NCBI GenBank assembly: GCA_932521035.1
Contig: OW051495.1
Span: 3,224,001-3,288,000, forward strand
DNA: 64,000 nt
Origin: Oscheius dolichura
Lineage: Eukaryota > Nematoda > Chromadorea > Rhabditida > Rhabditidae
Direction of reading: 5' to 3'
The position numbers and the translations under genes are program-made. How positions within the stretch are numbered: the stretch's first letter is position 1; every line of letters starts with the position of its first letter. The notes beneath the pieces are model-generated. The model did no database searches. It saw nothing but the letters and a program-made list of their open reading frames with translations, and had not been told where the DNA came from. Below are positions 52,902 to 63,080 of this stretch, one piece after another.

Positions 52902-55900
52902 ATGCCGGAGGAGAGCTCTGAGCAGTCTTCGGGTAGTGAACCAAATCAGACAAAATGGAACTACAAGGCACGAATCGCCCTGAACACGGAACAGCGCGAG
53001 GTCACCTACGACTTCGAGTTTGTCCAGCCAAATGAGCCGACGGTGAACGAGCTAAGGCAGGCCGTCATGGAGAGGGCCAACCTCCCGGAGGACAAGTGCC
53101 ACTTCCTCCTTATGGTATGCCTTTCTCTCTCCTCCATTTCCATTTTCTTTCTTTCTTTAGAGCAAAGCCATCCAGCCAAGTGACGACTCCCTCTCCCGAG
53201 TTGGCCTTCAAAATGGGATGTGTGTCCAGGTTGTCTCCACCCGAATCGGACGGTTGGTACCTTTTTTCTACGCTTGGAATTCCTTTATTGCAGTCCTCCG
53301 GGTCCACAGGGTCCGTCCTTCATGAGGCCTCAAATGCCCATCCGGCCGGTCACTACAACCAACCGGAACAATGAAGTCACTGCCCATTTGCGTATCCTCC
53401 GTCTTCCGCCTTTCGACAACCGTCAAAGGACAGAAGTACGCAAAGCTGGGACTTCTCCGTCTAATCTGTATTTAGGAGATGATCCTGGCCGCGCTGAGGC
53501 AGATGAACATTCCGGAAGGTGAGATACGGCAGATCCGATTCGAGTTCGAGAACAATGACATCATCGTCCGGCTGCCGTCGCACTCGTAAGACTATTTGTT
53601 TTATTTTTTGGAGGATGAAGTTTAGAAACCCTGTGATAGCCAGTCCAGCCCTGGAAAGACAGCACTACATCAACACGAGTTTGGCCGATCTCCGCAGATT
53701 CCGTGAACTCATCGTGAGTCTCCTGCTCTTCCTGGGTTAACCACCTTTTCAGAGGACGACGGGGCTAATCGACATGGTGAATACGGTGCTGGACAGGGAG
53801 GATATCAGCCACACCCAAGAGGATCTCGTAAATATCGCAGAACAATTCGAACAACCCTTGGAGAACCGTCACTTCACAATTGACCGGTCGGAGATCGGGG
53901 ACACGGCCAGTCGAAGACTGGAGAGGATCGAGGGAGACGGGACGGATCCCTACTATGTCAGGCACAACATGGCCACGGACCTGGCCGCCACCTCGAGGGC
54001 CCTCCTGGATGAGATGGCAGCTTTTGTGCCCGTATTTGATCTCTACGCCCGGGTCGTCACTACCGACAGGCAATTCCAGGTGGACAAACGCCTTTCCAAT
54101 ACAAATTGTTCTGTTTCAGGGATCAGTTGTCGAGGATCCAAATACTGCCGCTTTATACATCTTCATGGAACACGTTCAACGGGCCTGGCATCGTCTGTCC
54201 CACTCGTTTCACTATTTCTCGGACATGAATGTCGACCTGGCCGAGCAGACACCTCGCCGGGTATCTCCACAGCTAGCTGAACGGCTTCGGCTCAACCCGA
54301 CCTCGAGAGTAAGAGTCATTCTTTGTTATTCACTGTCTCCGTCAGGGAGTTCTCCGTATCACCCTCGTCGACCCGGTCAATCCTCCTCCTCCCGTGGCTT
54401 CTCTCCCGTTGACTAATCTGCTTACCAATCCCAGCGCCACTTACGACAGTCAGCGTCTACCCAGAGATCAGCAGCTCGTCTATCCCCTCTCTCCAAATGG
54501 TTTGTTTACTAATAGAGCACCTTTACATCCAGCTTTAGCTCTGGTGGCCCAGCCCATCTACGTTGTCCAACCAGAGATCACGGGCCAGATCGTGGTGAGG
54601 ACATCTCCCGAGGCGCCGAGGAGGCCTCCCCAACAGAACCGATCTCCCCCGAGGAATGAGCCTAGGATAAATCCTGGGGAAATGTTCAGAAGGACACAAG
54701 AAGAATATCTCCGCCAGTATGCCCGGTCTCTTCCCATCGAGAGGGCGGCTCACTATGTTCAGGAAGGAGTCGAGATGTATCAGTAGGTCACCCCACGATG
54801 GTAATTCAAGGTTACTGTAGGAATAATGAGTTGGGAATTCGAAGACGAAGTGAGGCGCTGCCCAATGAGGTTCACGCTGAACACTTGAGCATTATTCGCC
54901 AGGCGGCTGAAGCCATCGCCACAGGTGCGTCCTCCTCTTTTCGCCTGGGAAGATATCCTTCAGGAAATGGCAGTTACGATGCGGACAGAGCATTCCGAGC
55001 TTTTCTGACTCTCGCCAACTCCACCCTTGTCTTCCAGGACATTCTCGAAGGCGTGGCATACCGAAGGGTGCGTTCCTCTCTTTCTTATAAACTATTATGT
55101 CCATTTAGAGAGCCGCCAACCACAACTTTGCCAGTGGAAACATGGTAAGATTGGATCGAGGGCAACATTTAAATATTCTTCAGAGACCAGACGCACCTTT
55201 GCCGGAGGACGAGACGGGGCCGAGCAACGACCACCACCGCGATGGGCCGCCTCTCCCAGAGGGAACCATCGTCCACGCCATCGACAACGAGACAGGGATG
55301 AGGATTGTCACCTTTCCCGACTGTCCCCACCACAGTGGTCATGGCTCGAGCTCTATTCCCACGGAGGTTGGTCGCCGTTCGGAGTCACAGGAATCGGAAG
55401 GCTCCTTCAACTGGGATGAATTCGAGCCGATCTCGGCCGAGTTGGAGATCCACCTCTCCGGAGACGAGCCTCCTCCCCCATCGTCGTCGTCCTCCTTCCA
55501 CCCCCACTCGCATTCTCACTCTCATCTGCCACACTCTCATTCTCATTCTCACTCTCATTCCCATTCCCATTCCCATCATCCGGGCAGGACCCACAGTCAG
55601 AGGAGAACCAGATGGAGGCCGTTGCAGAACATGGGACGGAACATGAGCGACGCGGCTCGCCGTCTCTTCGGGCAGGGTCTACCGAACATGAACCAGCAGA
55701 ATAGGGAGAGGGCGAATGGAAGGGATAATACACCGCCGACGAGTAATGCCAGTGTGACACACGATAACCCCATGCCGAACATCGCCATGTCGGGAGGAGC
55801 TCCCACCCCACCGGGACAGCCGGGACGGGTGCCTATTGTACCCATGTTAGCGGTAGGATTGCCCGAATTTACAGTGGAATACGCTTTTTAGACTCTGAAC

Positions 55901-57447
55901 AACGCCATGGAGGACATCTCCGCCCGGATGGACAGAACCAACGCCACCCTCATGGAAGCCCATCAGCGGGCAGCCCGGGCCAACGCCGCGGCCATGCAGC
56001 TCCGAATGGGCCGTCCGCCCGGCATGCCTCGTAATTCTATCCCATTTCTTTTATCTTTATCTGTTTCCAGCTCCGGGAATCCCTTGGGAAAATATCCAAG
56101 ATGCGATTGGTAACCACTTGATCAATCCGACGAATGCCCACTTCGGAGAGCCGGTAATTAGTCGCCCCCTCCTCCCAGAACAATAGTTTAGACCCTGACC
56201 TTCATCGACCCCTTCATGCCTTGTAGAAGTCGTCACATGGGCAACTACCGCAACATGGCTCGGGGTGAAAATGGCTACTATCCTCAGATCGTGCGGGTAG
56301 GTTCTCCTCCCCTCGCCGCTATTCAACAAACCCTTACAGGAACAGACGCCTCTCCGGAGGATCCGTTCCCATCCGAGGGAATATTCCGAGCTGTACAGTG
56401 TCACCCCGGGGGAGTTCTTCTTCGCCAGCGATCATATTGACGAGGAGTTCCGGAGTCTCATCCAGCTGGCCGCCCGGTCGGTCTTTGCCATAATGGCCGA
56501 GAACGACTCGCACACCTTCTCGGCCAGTTCCGAACAACTGCACCACAACCAGAGGAATCTACAGCAGTTCGCCACCGTCAGTTTTTTTATATTTTATTCA
56601 AAAAATGGGATAAATTACAGAATCTACACAGTCAAATGGCTCAGCCACCAAGACTTCCCGGCTTCGCCGCGGCACCGCCACTCCATCCTCCCCCTCCTCC
56701 TCCTTCTTTTCTGCCTCCGACCCCCCACGACTATCCACAAGCCCCTGTCGGCCAACCGGCTCCTCCTCCACCTGTCCCGGGAATGCTACCAGCCACGGTG
56801 GACCAGGCCCGTCTAATCCACAACATCCTTACTCCTTTCGTGAGTCTCCTCCCATTTTCTCACGTAGTGACCAATTTCAGCTGGGTAATCGCCCCTTCAC
56901 GGGTACTATTCAAGGTGCCAATATGTCATTTACTATGGGTCCGTTTACGGAGGAGCAGTTGGCCGAGATCAACTCTACCCTCCCCGAGAATAATCCCCAA
57001 CCAGATGCTAGTCAACCTTCTACAAGTAATGGAGTTACACGAGAAGCTACAGACCACTCCTCCGGGCCTAGAAATAAAAAGAAGAAGACGGAAGCGGTTA
57101 GTACGGGTAAGAAGGCGTTGCCATATCCATTTCAGAAGCGTCAAGTTGAAATGTCTACTCAAACCATCGGAACCACTCGGTTCCCTTATGTGAGCATTTG
57201 CCCCCAATAAAAAATATTCCAAGTTTAGAGTTTTATGGATGTTATTGATAGGGATATGTCTACTTCACCTCCAGATAATGAAGTGCTCAGCGAGGGTTAT
57301 CAATTAGGACTGCCGCCTCATATGCGACAAGTTTGTCGAATTTCCATTCAAGCAAATGATATCATATTGTAGACAGCTTCAAAAAAGAATGCGGCATGCA
57401 CACAAACAACAGAGGCTTCAACTTCTACACAAATTCCGCTTGATTAG
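52902..57447 (+). CDS. BAG6/Scythe-like ubiquitin-domain protein
   Basis: This large Pro-rich protein is probably a chaperone for hydrophobic or tail-anchored clients, as BAG6 is. The N-terminus holds a ubiquitin-like domain: WNYKARIALNTEQREVTYDF, ELRQAVMERANLPEDKCHFL and LSRVGLQNGMCVQVV. A conserved block follows with ALERQHYINTSLADLRRFRE, RRLERIEGDG, LYIFMEHVQRAWHRLSHSFH and YFSDMNVDLAEQTPRRVSPQ, matching the BAG6 DUF3538-like region. Then come Pro/Arg-rich runs (RRPPQQNRSPPRNEPR), a His/Ser repeat (HSHSHSHSHSHSHSHH, about 55535-55578), FRSLIQLAARSVFAIMAEND and a C-terminal region with a basic NKKKKTEAV patch. A BAG domain at the end was not recognised. At least fifteen introns are read. 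The last exon, after about 57200, turns AT-rich. Confidence 0.72.
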
Positions 57448-57773
57448 TAGTTCACTGTAAAACTGTCATTATGAGTCACTGTGCCAAGCACACAAAAATG
57501 TTTTAGGTTATAAATTAGTGTACCGGTTCTGTATCCGTTTTTCATCTTTCTGGTATATTTTCATATGGAATAAAATGTATTTATCGTTTTTTCTCGAAGT
57601 TTTTGTGAAGCGCATGGTTGAGGTTCCAAAATGAGTTTGGAAGTCATTATTTGATTCGAACACTGAGTGCAGCGTGCACTCCGTAAACATCTCACTGTCA
57701 TTTTTACCTTTCATTTATTCCAGCTGTACTCCTCTTCTTTTCTTCTCTTCCGATTTATCAGTAGTAATCAAAA
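57448..57773. other. Intergenic region
   Basis: This AT-rich 326-bp stretch lies between the BAG6-like stop and the TIPRL start, both on +. AATAAA-like text occurs near 57568. The spacing would allow a nematode operon, but the ATG of TIPRL is not tight against a canonical acceptor (the nearest are CAG-ending sequences 10-50 bases upstream). Confidence 0.35.
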
Positions 57774-58941
57774 ATGAGTAGTACTCCAACCACAAATAAG
57801 TTCAATATGCAAGGCCAAGATGTTCTCTCGCAAGCACGACGAAGTGCGAGAACTCAGGTATTCAGTTGATATTGCAACAGTTTTTTTCTATTTTCAGGAG
57901 GAATTTATAAAAGGAGGATTTCATTTTGTCGCCGTAAAAGATCACATTTTGCCATCCTTGTGCACTCACCCAAAAGATCAAGGCGATGAAACATGTTCGG
58001 TTAGGAGTTTGACGTACCAAATGGAAATGTTTCTTTCAGCGCTGTAATTTTGCATCGTTATCTTTACCAGAGCTGCCTGAAATGGTTTTTCCACATAATA
58101 AATTTTCGGTTACTTTTCTTAATTTTCCTGGTTGGTTTTTTAAATATTTTTTGTGTGTAAACTTTGACATTTTAGGAGCCTACATTGAATTCAATGCGTT
58201 TGATGCACTTCAGAAAGTGATTTCAGATAGACTCCCCGATGTTCAGGTTCTCCATTCGTTTATTTTCTTTACTAGAGTAACGATTAGGTTGCACCATCAG
58301 CCGTTTGGCAAGCTACGCGAGCAGGAATGGGCAACAGTCATGGCCATCCTTTTGATTGGACATACACTACTGATTATCGTGGAACTCTAGTTGGTTGCTC
58401 TGTAAGTGCTTTATGTTGGATTTAATTTCTATTTCCTTCAGGCTGAACCAACTACTGAAACTATAGATATGGAAAAACTCAAGCAGCAGGATGAAATTGG
58501 TTTTTATGCTCAAATTACATTGTACGAAGATGAATTGGCGGATCATGGTTGCGCCGAGGTAGGCCGCTTTCAGTATTTAGCATTTTTTTAGCTGACAGCT
58601 CGAGTGCGAGTCATGCCAAACTTTTTCTTTGCTCTAATGCGCTTTCATTTGCGTATTGATCATGTTTTGATAAGGTATTTCAACCATTATACAATGACAA
58701 AGACAATTTCAGAATTTGTGATACTCGTTTAGTTGGTAACAACGGTACTGGGTATATATTACGCGAATGGAGTCAACGTGAAGCTAAAGTACAAGATCTA
58801 AAGCATTTGGTTAGTTCTGTCTTTCTCCAATAACCATTCCTTTTTTTTCAGAGCCCAGATATTCTTATAGACAATAATCGTGTATGGAACTATTTACCGG
58901 TGATTCATTCAGAAACGGAACGTATCAGACCTAACATATAA
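57774..58941 (+). CDS. TIPRL/TIP41 regulator of PP2A-type phosphatases
   Basis: This cytosolic protein binds PP2A, PP4 and PP6 catalytic subunits and links to TOR signalling. The start reads MSSTPTTNKFNMQGQDVLSQ. Core TIP41 motifs follow: MFLSALELPEMVFPHNKFSV, GAYIEFNAFDALQKVISDRL, VQVAPS...WATVMAWPF-type text (the shared frame has WTYTTDYRGTLVGCS near 58360), MEKLKQQDEIGFYAQITLYE, DELADHGCAELTARVRVMPN, FFFALMRFHLRIDHVLIRIC, and the C-terminal DILIDNNRVWNYLPVIHSET. Length of about 270 residues suits the family. About eight introns of 40-60 bases, AT-rich, are present. All conserved blocks are in frame, so it should be functional. Confidence 0.92.
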
Positions 58942-59060
58942 TCGTTTTTTTCTTCTGCTTTGCAGCAATTTATCTTTTTCAAGTAAATGTGAATAATTTC
59001 TTTTATTATTTCACTGAGCTGAAACATACCCGTAAAAGTGAAGGGAAAGACAAACAGAGA

Positions 59061-60249
59061 TCAATAGAATCGGATAATATTTTCTATAGGCTTTCTATGC
59101 AAATCAGGGAATGCTACTTCCTCTCCTGGAGTATAACCTACTGGTAAAAGAAACAAAATCTCTTCAGAATCAGGTCGTCTTAAAAGTTTAGAAATGGTAG
59201 ACGAAGAATTTCCTGGCCAAGTAACAACGGTAGCCAGGCCAACGTGTTGCGCAGCTGCTAGAAGCAATCCCACTGATATTGTTGTGCTCATTGAATTCAA
59301 ATGTTGCATTCTCTCCTCTTTTGGACTGTGTAACTGGATCAGCTTTATAAGGTTTTGTATGGAAAACTCACAGAATTACATACGATGATAAGGGCTGGAG
59401 CTTCTGAAATATAGGCTCTATCCCAAGCTCCTTGGGCGAGACCCAGCTCATTATCTTCGTCTATCCCATTTCTAAAATATTTGTTCTATTCTTTCCACGG
59501 CAAACCTACAATCGTTTATAATTATCACAGTAATAGCTCTCCATTATTCCTCGAATTTGGAGGCGTAGATCTTCTCGTAATACGACCAGATATGTCCACG
59601 GCTGGCTGTGACAAGCCGATGGGGCAGTTCCTATTCAAATAAAAAAACTTAACAACTGGTGATACCTGCTGTCTTTATGAGATTTGTAAGAACTTTTATA
59701 GGGACACTTCTATCGCTGAAGACACGCTGACTCCGCCGACCTTTCATCCTTTCGTAAAAATATTGCGAAGAACGGAGAGCTTCCTCGTCACTGGGCGAAT
59801 AACAGCGATGGACCACCTGAAAACAATACCTGGGATTCGAGAAAAGCAACATTAATTGAAGGATATACCTGTCCGACGTGGGTGAAATGCTCATGTAGAT
59901 CAATAAAATACTCATCCTCCCCGGTGGACTTGTCGTATCTCTCCTGGAAGGGGGCAGACTACAATGACAAGGGGATCGTACCTTTCCGACTTGTTCGTTC
60001 CTTTTCCGCAGCCGGCTGAGTTTATTATCGCGGGTCAGGAGTTGATGACACTGATAACTGACAAAAACGACTGGAGGAGGATAATTTCGAGTCATCTTGG
60101 GGTAACTTACTGACTAGAATAACTATCAAGAAGTTCAGAAAGACCTCGGACTGCGAGCCGTAGAGCTCATTCCATTTGAGGATGGCCAGCCGGAGGATGG
60201 GCACGTCGAGGAAGCGGGTCTTGTTGCTGCCGACGGAGTCCGGCTCCAT
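59061..60249 (-). CDS. Iodotyrosine deiodinase-like nitroreductase (SUP-18-like)
   Basis: This is a membrane-anchored FMN enzyme of the nitroreductase fold. Vertebrate IYD removes iodide from iodotyrosines; C. elegans SUP-18 activates the SUP-9 two-pore potassium channel. A hydrophobic N-terminal segment (VFLNFLIVILVS) anchors the protein. FMN-binding residues are in KGRRSQRVFSDRSVPIKVLT (about 59690-59750). The next block is LIKTAGTAPSACHSQPWTYL. Then come LAQGAWDRAYISEAPALIIV, SMSTTISVGLLLAAAQHVGL and LPVGYTPGEEVAFPDLHRKP, the typical C-terminal dehalogenase-group end. In the active-site lid the Trp-x-Lys of IYD is Trp-x-Arg here (WDRAY). The start at 60249 (MEPDSVGSNKTRFLDVPILR) is the first in-frame ATG; an upstream exon is possible. 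About seven short introns are present. Confidence 0.88.
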
Positions 60250-60573
60250 GGCTCCAGAGGGGACGCGACGGACTCCAGAGTCTGGAATGTGTAGGCCGTG
60301 GGGAGGGACATCGGAGACGGGAGACGAGGACCAGCTGGACACCTGCTACTGATCAGGGGAGGAGGACACAGGGGGAGACCAAAAAGTGATGGCCGAGATC
60401 AATAAGGAGGACGACGGAAACAATAGAAAAATAACGAGGAGAGATCCGTCGGCACATTAATCGGGACGAGTGTAACAGGGGGACACGCACTCTCATCGAA
60501 CACATGCCCGCCCTCCGCGTGTGCACCTGCTGCTCGCCCTTCTCCCGTAGAAATGAAATGTTTATTCTATGTA
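60250..60573. other. Intergenic region
   Basis: This stretch lies between the deiodinase start and the stop of the receptor-like pseudophosphatase, both on the minus strand. It holds the latter's poly(A) signal (AATAAA on minus, about 60560-60565). No gene is seen. Confidence 0.4.
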
Positions 60574-62647
60574 TTACTTGCTTTGTAACTGTGCAGTTAT
60601 GCGGTAGACCTTCTGGCCGACGGTCGCCATGTTCTCGTCCACCTCCAGCTCCAGGATCGCTCCGTACTTGGCCACCTTCGTCGTCTCCTCGCCCTTCTCG
60701 CCCAGTACCTTCCCCGGCGCACTCCACAGATTGATCAGGCGGCCGTTCTCGTTCCACATTATGCCGTTGTCCACGTGGTGCCGGGATCGGATGATGTAGT
60801 TTAGCTGAAAAGGGTAGATTTAGAGGAGGAGACGACTCCCAACCGACCTTCACATCCTTGCACAGCTTGTCCACTGCCTGGAAGCCAAAGTGGCCAATCT
60901 CCGTATCTGCATCCTCGCGATACATCTTTATCCGCGTGGTGGGCTCGTTGAAGATAAGCTGTCGCGCGAGGGTCGGCATTTCCTCCAGGTCGAAGGGCCG
61001 CTTGACCTCGGCGAAACTCTCGTAGTCCGTCAGCAGATGGCTGATGCCGCTGTGGACTGCCAAAATTCTACAGTGGATACGGCAGGCGATGGGCAGATGG
61101 GCACAGAGACGAGTCGCCGCCCTGAAGAAGCTCATTCACGAGATAAGAAAAGGGGGACGGACGATTGTATGGCGGCATCGTTGGTCTCCCCGTAGCGGGC
61201 TCCAAAGCTGATTTTCATCGACTCTGGCACCCCGCGGAGCAGGAAGACGTGGTTGGGGAAGGCCACCTTCATCACGGAGATCAGAGCCAGCGTGTCGAGG
61301 CTGCCCGGCTCGTCCGGGTCGATGACGCCCCCAAGGAAGAGCAGCTTCTTCGTCGGCGGTACTCCTACAAGCTGTAGCCATCGCCAGAGATCTCTAAATA
61401 ATAAGAGGCAGTCCTTTAAATAGAGAGAAAACAGACGTGTAATGGCCGCGAAGATCGCCGATGACGACGACGGGCAGGCTGATCTCGACGAGGACTTCGT
61501 CCGCTTGGAAGCACTCCTTGGCCTGGTCGAACAGCTCCACCAAGTCGATCGGCTTCCAGTCGTAGGCATACGGGCCGTGCTCGAGGACCGTCTGCATGGT
61601 GGCTCTCTCCGGTTGCAGGGTGTCGTCGTACCGTACCCAGGTCTTGCGATTCGCCCGAACCAGTTCGTGTCCGTGGCCGGTCGCCCCGTGGTCGATGACT
61701 TTGACCACCTGGTTCGGCGGGAAGTGCACCCGCCGCCTGGGGATCACCACTGATTCGTAGTCCTTGATGGCCATGAACCACGCCACGAGCTCGTTGAAGG
61801 CCAGCTGGCCCGAGACGAGTCGCTCCGTCGTCTGAATTGGCCTGTCCTCCTCCCTGTCCACCCTCTGCCGTACCTTATCAATGGCCAGCATCGGCTTGAA
61901 TTCCATGAGGACGACGGCCTTCTCGATCCGTTTGTGGAAGGCGTGGATGACCCACTCGTCCCTCTTGGCCACCTTGTAGAGGTGGAAGAACGGCCAAATG
62001 ACGAGCACCACGAGCACGAGGCAGCTGATCGTGAACAGGGCCAGATCGTAGTGCTGCATTTCCTGGTGCTCTGACTGCTTGAAGTGGACGGCCTCGATCG
62101 GCTGGTAGGCGCCGGGATGGTTGCAGTGGTCCCCGTCACAACAGTAGAGATGGGTCTTCTTGAAGGTACGCTTGTTGAAATATCTGAAGGGGAAGATAAA
62201 GAAAAGGGGAAGAGACTGACATCCTGAGGTTGGGATAGGGCTTGTCCATGTTGGAGCAGACGTGGTAATACTTCGGCGGGTAGGTGTCTATGTCCTGGCA
62301 GTGGTAGCTCGTCTCGTTCGACCACTCGTTCCTCTTTGTATCCTGGTTGTAGTCGAGGGAGAAGGTCACTTTCAAGACACACGCATGCTGGCAATAATCC
62401 ATCTGGATGGTGTCATTTACAGAGATGTAGCAGTATCTGTATTTCGTTTCCCATTGTTCCACCAAGTTCTAAATGTGCGCATGGTTTGGGGGTAAAAGAA
62501 ATGGCGAACCAGAAGAATGCCAATTCCGTAATAGGCAGTCAACGGGAAGAAATGTGTTTTATTGTCGAACGCGCCTCCTTTTTCCCATTCTAGAGCACAG
62601 CTTGTGCCAATAATAATAGGAATCAGGAGAAAAGACGGCCTGACCAT
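60574..62647 (-). CDS. Receptor-like membrane pseudophosphatase (three-finger ectodomain + PP1 fold)
   Basis: This protein of about 620 residues has a signal peptide (MVRPSFLLIPIIIGTSCALE). A Cys-rich ectodomain with about eight cysteines follows and ends in YCCDGDHCNHPG, the CCxxxxCN mark of three-finger (Ly6/activin-receptor) domains. One membrane span follows (LALFTISCLVLVVLVIWPFF). The cytosolic part matches PP1 throughout: VVVIGDLRGHYRDLWRWLQL, KKLLFLGGVIDPDEPGSLDT, FPNHVFLLRGVPESMKIS, CRILAVHSGISHLL and LNYIIRSRHHVDNGIMWNEN, then LWSAPGKVLGE. Against PP1, metal ligands H66 (Arg), D92 (Gly), N124 (Val) and H248 (Arg) are replaced. The proton donor H125 (Pro), R96 (Pro) and Y272 (Lys) are also lost. 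D64 and H173 remain. The fold is kept, catalysis is almost surely lost. The five or so introns are about 40 bases. Confidence 0.85.
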
Positions 62648-63080
62648 TTCCTAACTGGGAATGGAATGGATATGATGTACAATAACAATTTCATGGTTAT
62701 TTCAGTTTTGACCGTCCTTGTCAGACCATTTTTTTGGCTAGCCAAAAAAATTATATAGGAAAAGCAGGCCGAAGGGAAATGATAATCGAGAATGAGAAGA
62801 TCCTAACTCTTTCGATTGAAATTGCGGGCAGCGCGTTCTTTGGCGAATTCTGCTCATTTTGAGACGACCTCACATTCTGATCTGCTCTCTCATCTGGTAG
62901 AAATCAGTTTTGAGGCTATAGTTCATCTGTACAGAGTACAGCTGTACTCCATCTGATTCAGCCTGAAATGACACATCTGAAACTTTTTCGGAAGAAACGC
63001 ATGTTTTCGCTTGCACGCAGATGTGGTCCTTTCCTTCAATTCTTGAGAATTTCTCTTCATTTTTTCTCTTCAATTTTCAG
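62648..63080. other. Intergenic region between divergent genes
   Basis: This stretch separates the pseudophosphatase start (-) and the DDX54 start (+) and shows a jump to AT-rich sequence. A short inverted pair TTTTTTTGGCTAGCCAAAAAAA surrounds GGCTAGCC at about 62728-62749. It ends in CAATTTTCAG directly before the next ATG, a textbook trans-splice site. Confidence 0.45.
62728..62749. repeat. Perfect 20-bp palindrome
   Basis: TTTTTTGGCTAGCCAAAAAA reads the same on both strands and lies in the divergent promoter region between the pseudophosphatase and DDX54 genes. It may be a dimeric transcription-factor site or may form a cruciform; chance is less likely because of the GC centre, though the A/T arms are homopolymeric. 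Confidence 0.6.

Noticed and set aside
55385-55811. Antisense frames rich in Met-Gly-Met-Gly and Arg
   Set aside because: They are shadows of the His/Ser repeat of the BAG6-like gene.
60353-61135. 260-codon minus frame continuing past the pseudophosphatase exons
   Set aside because: It reads through a short intron in a frame that loses PP1 similarity. The spliced reading keeps it.
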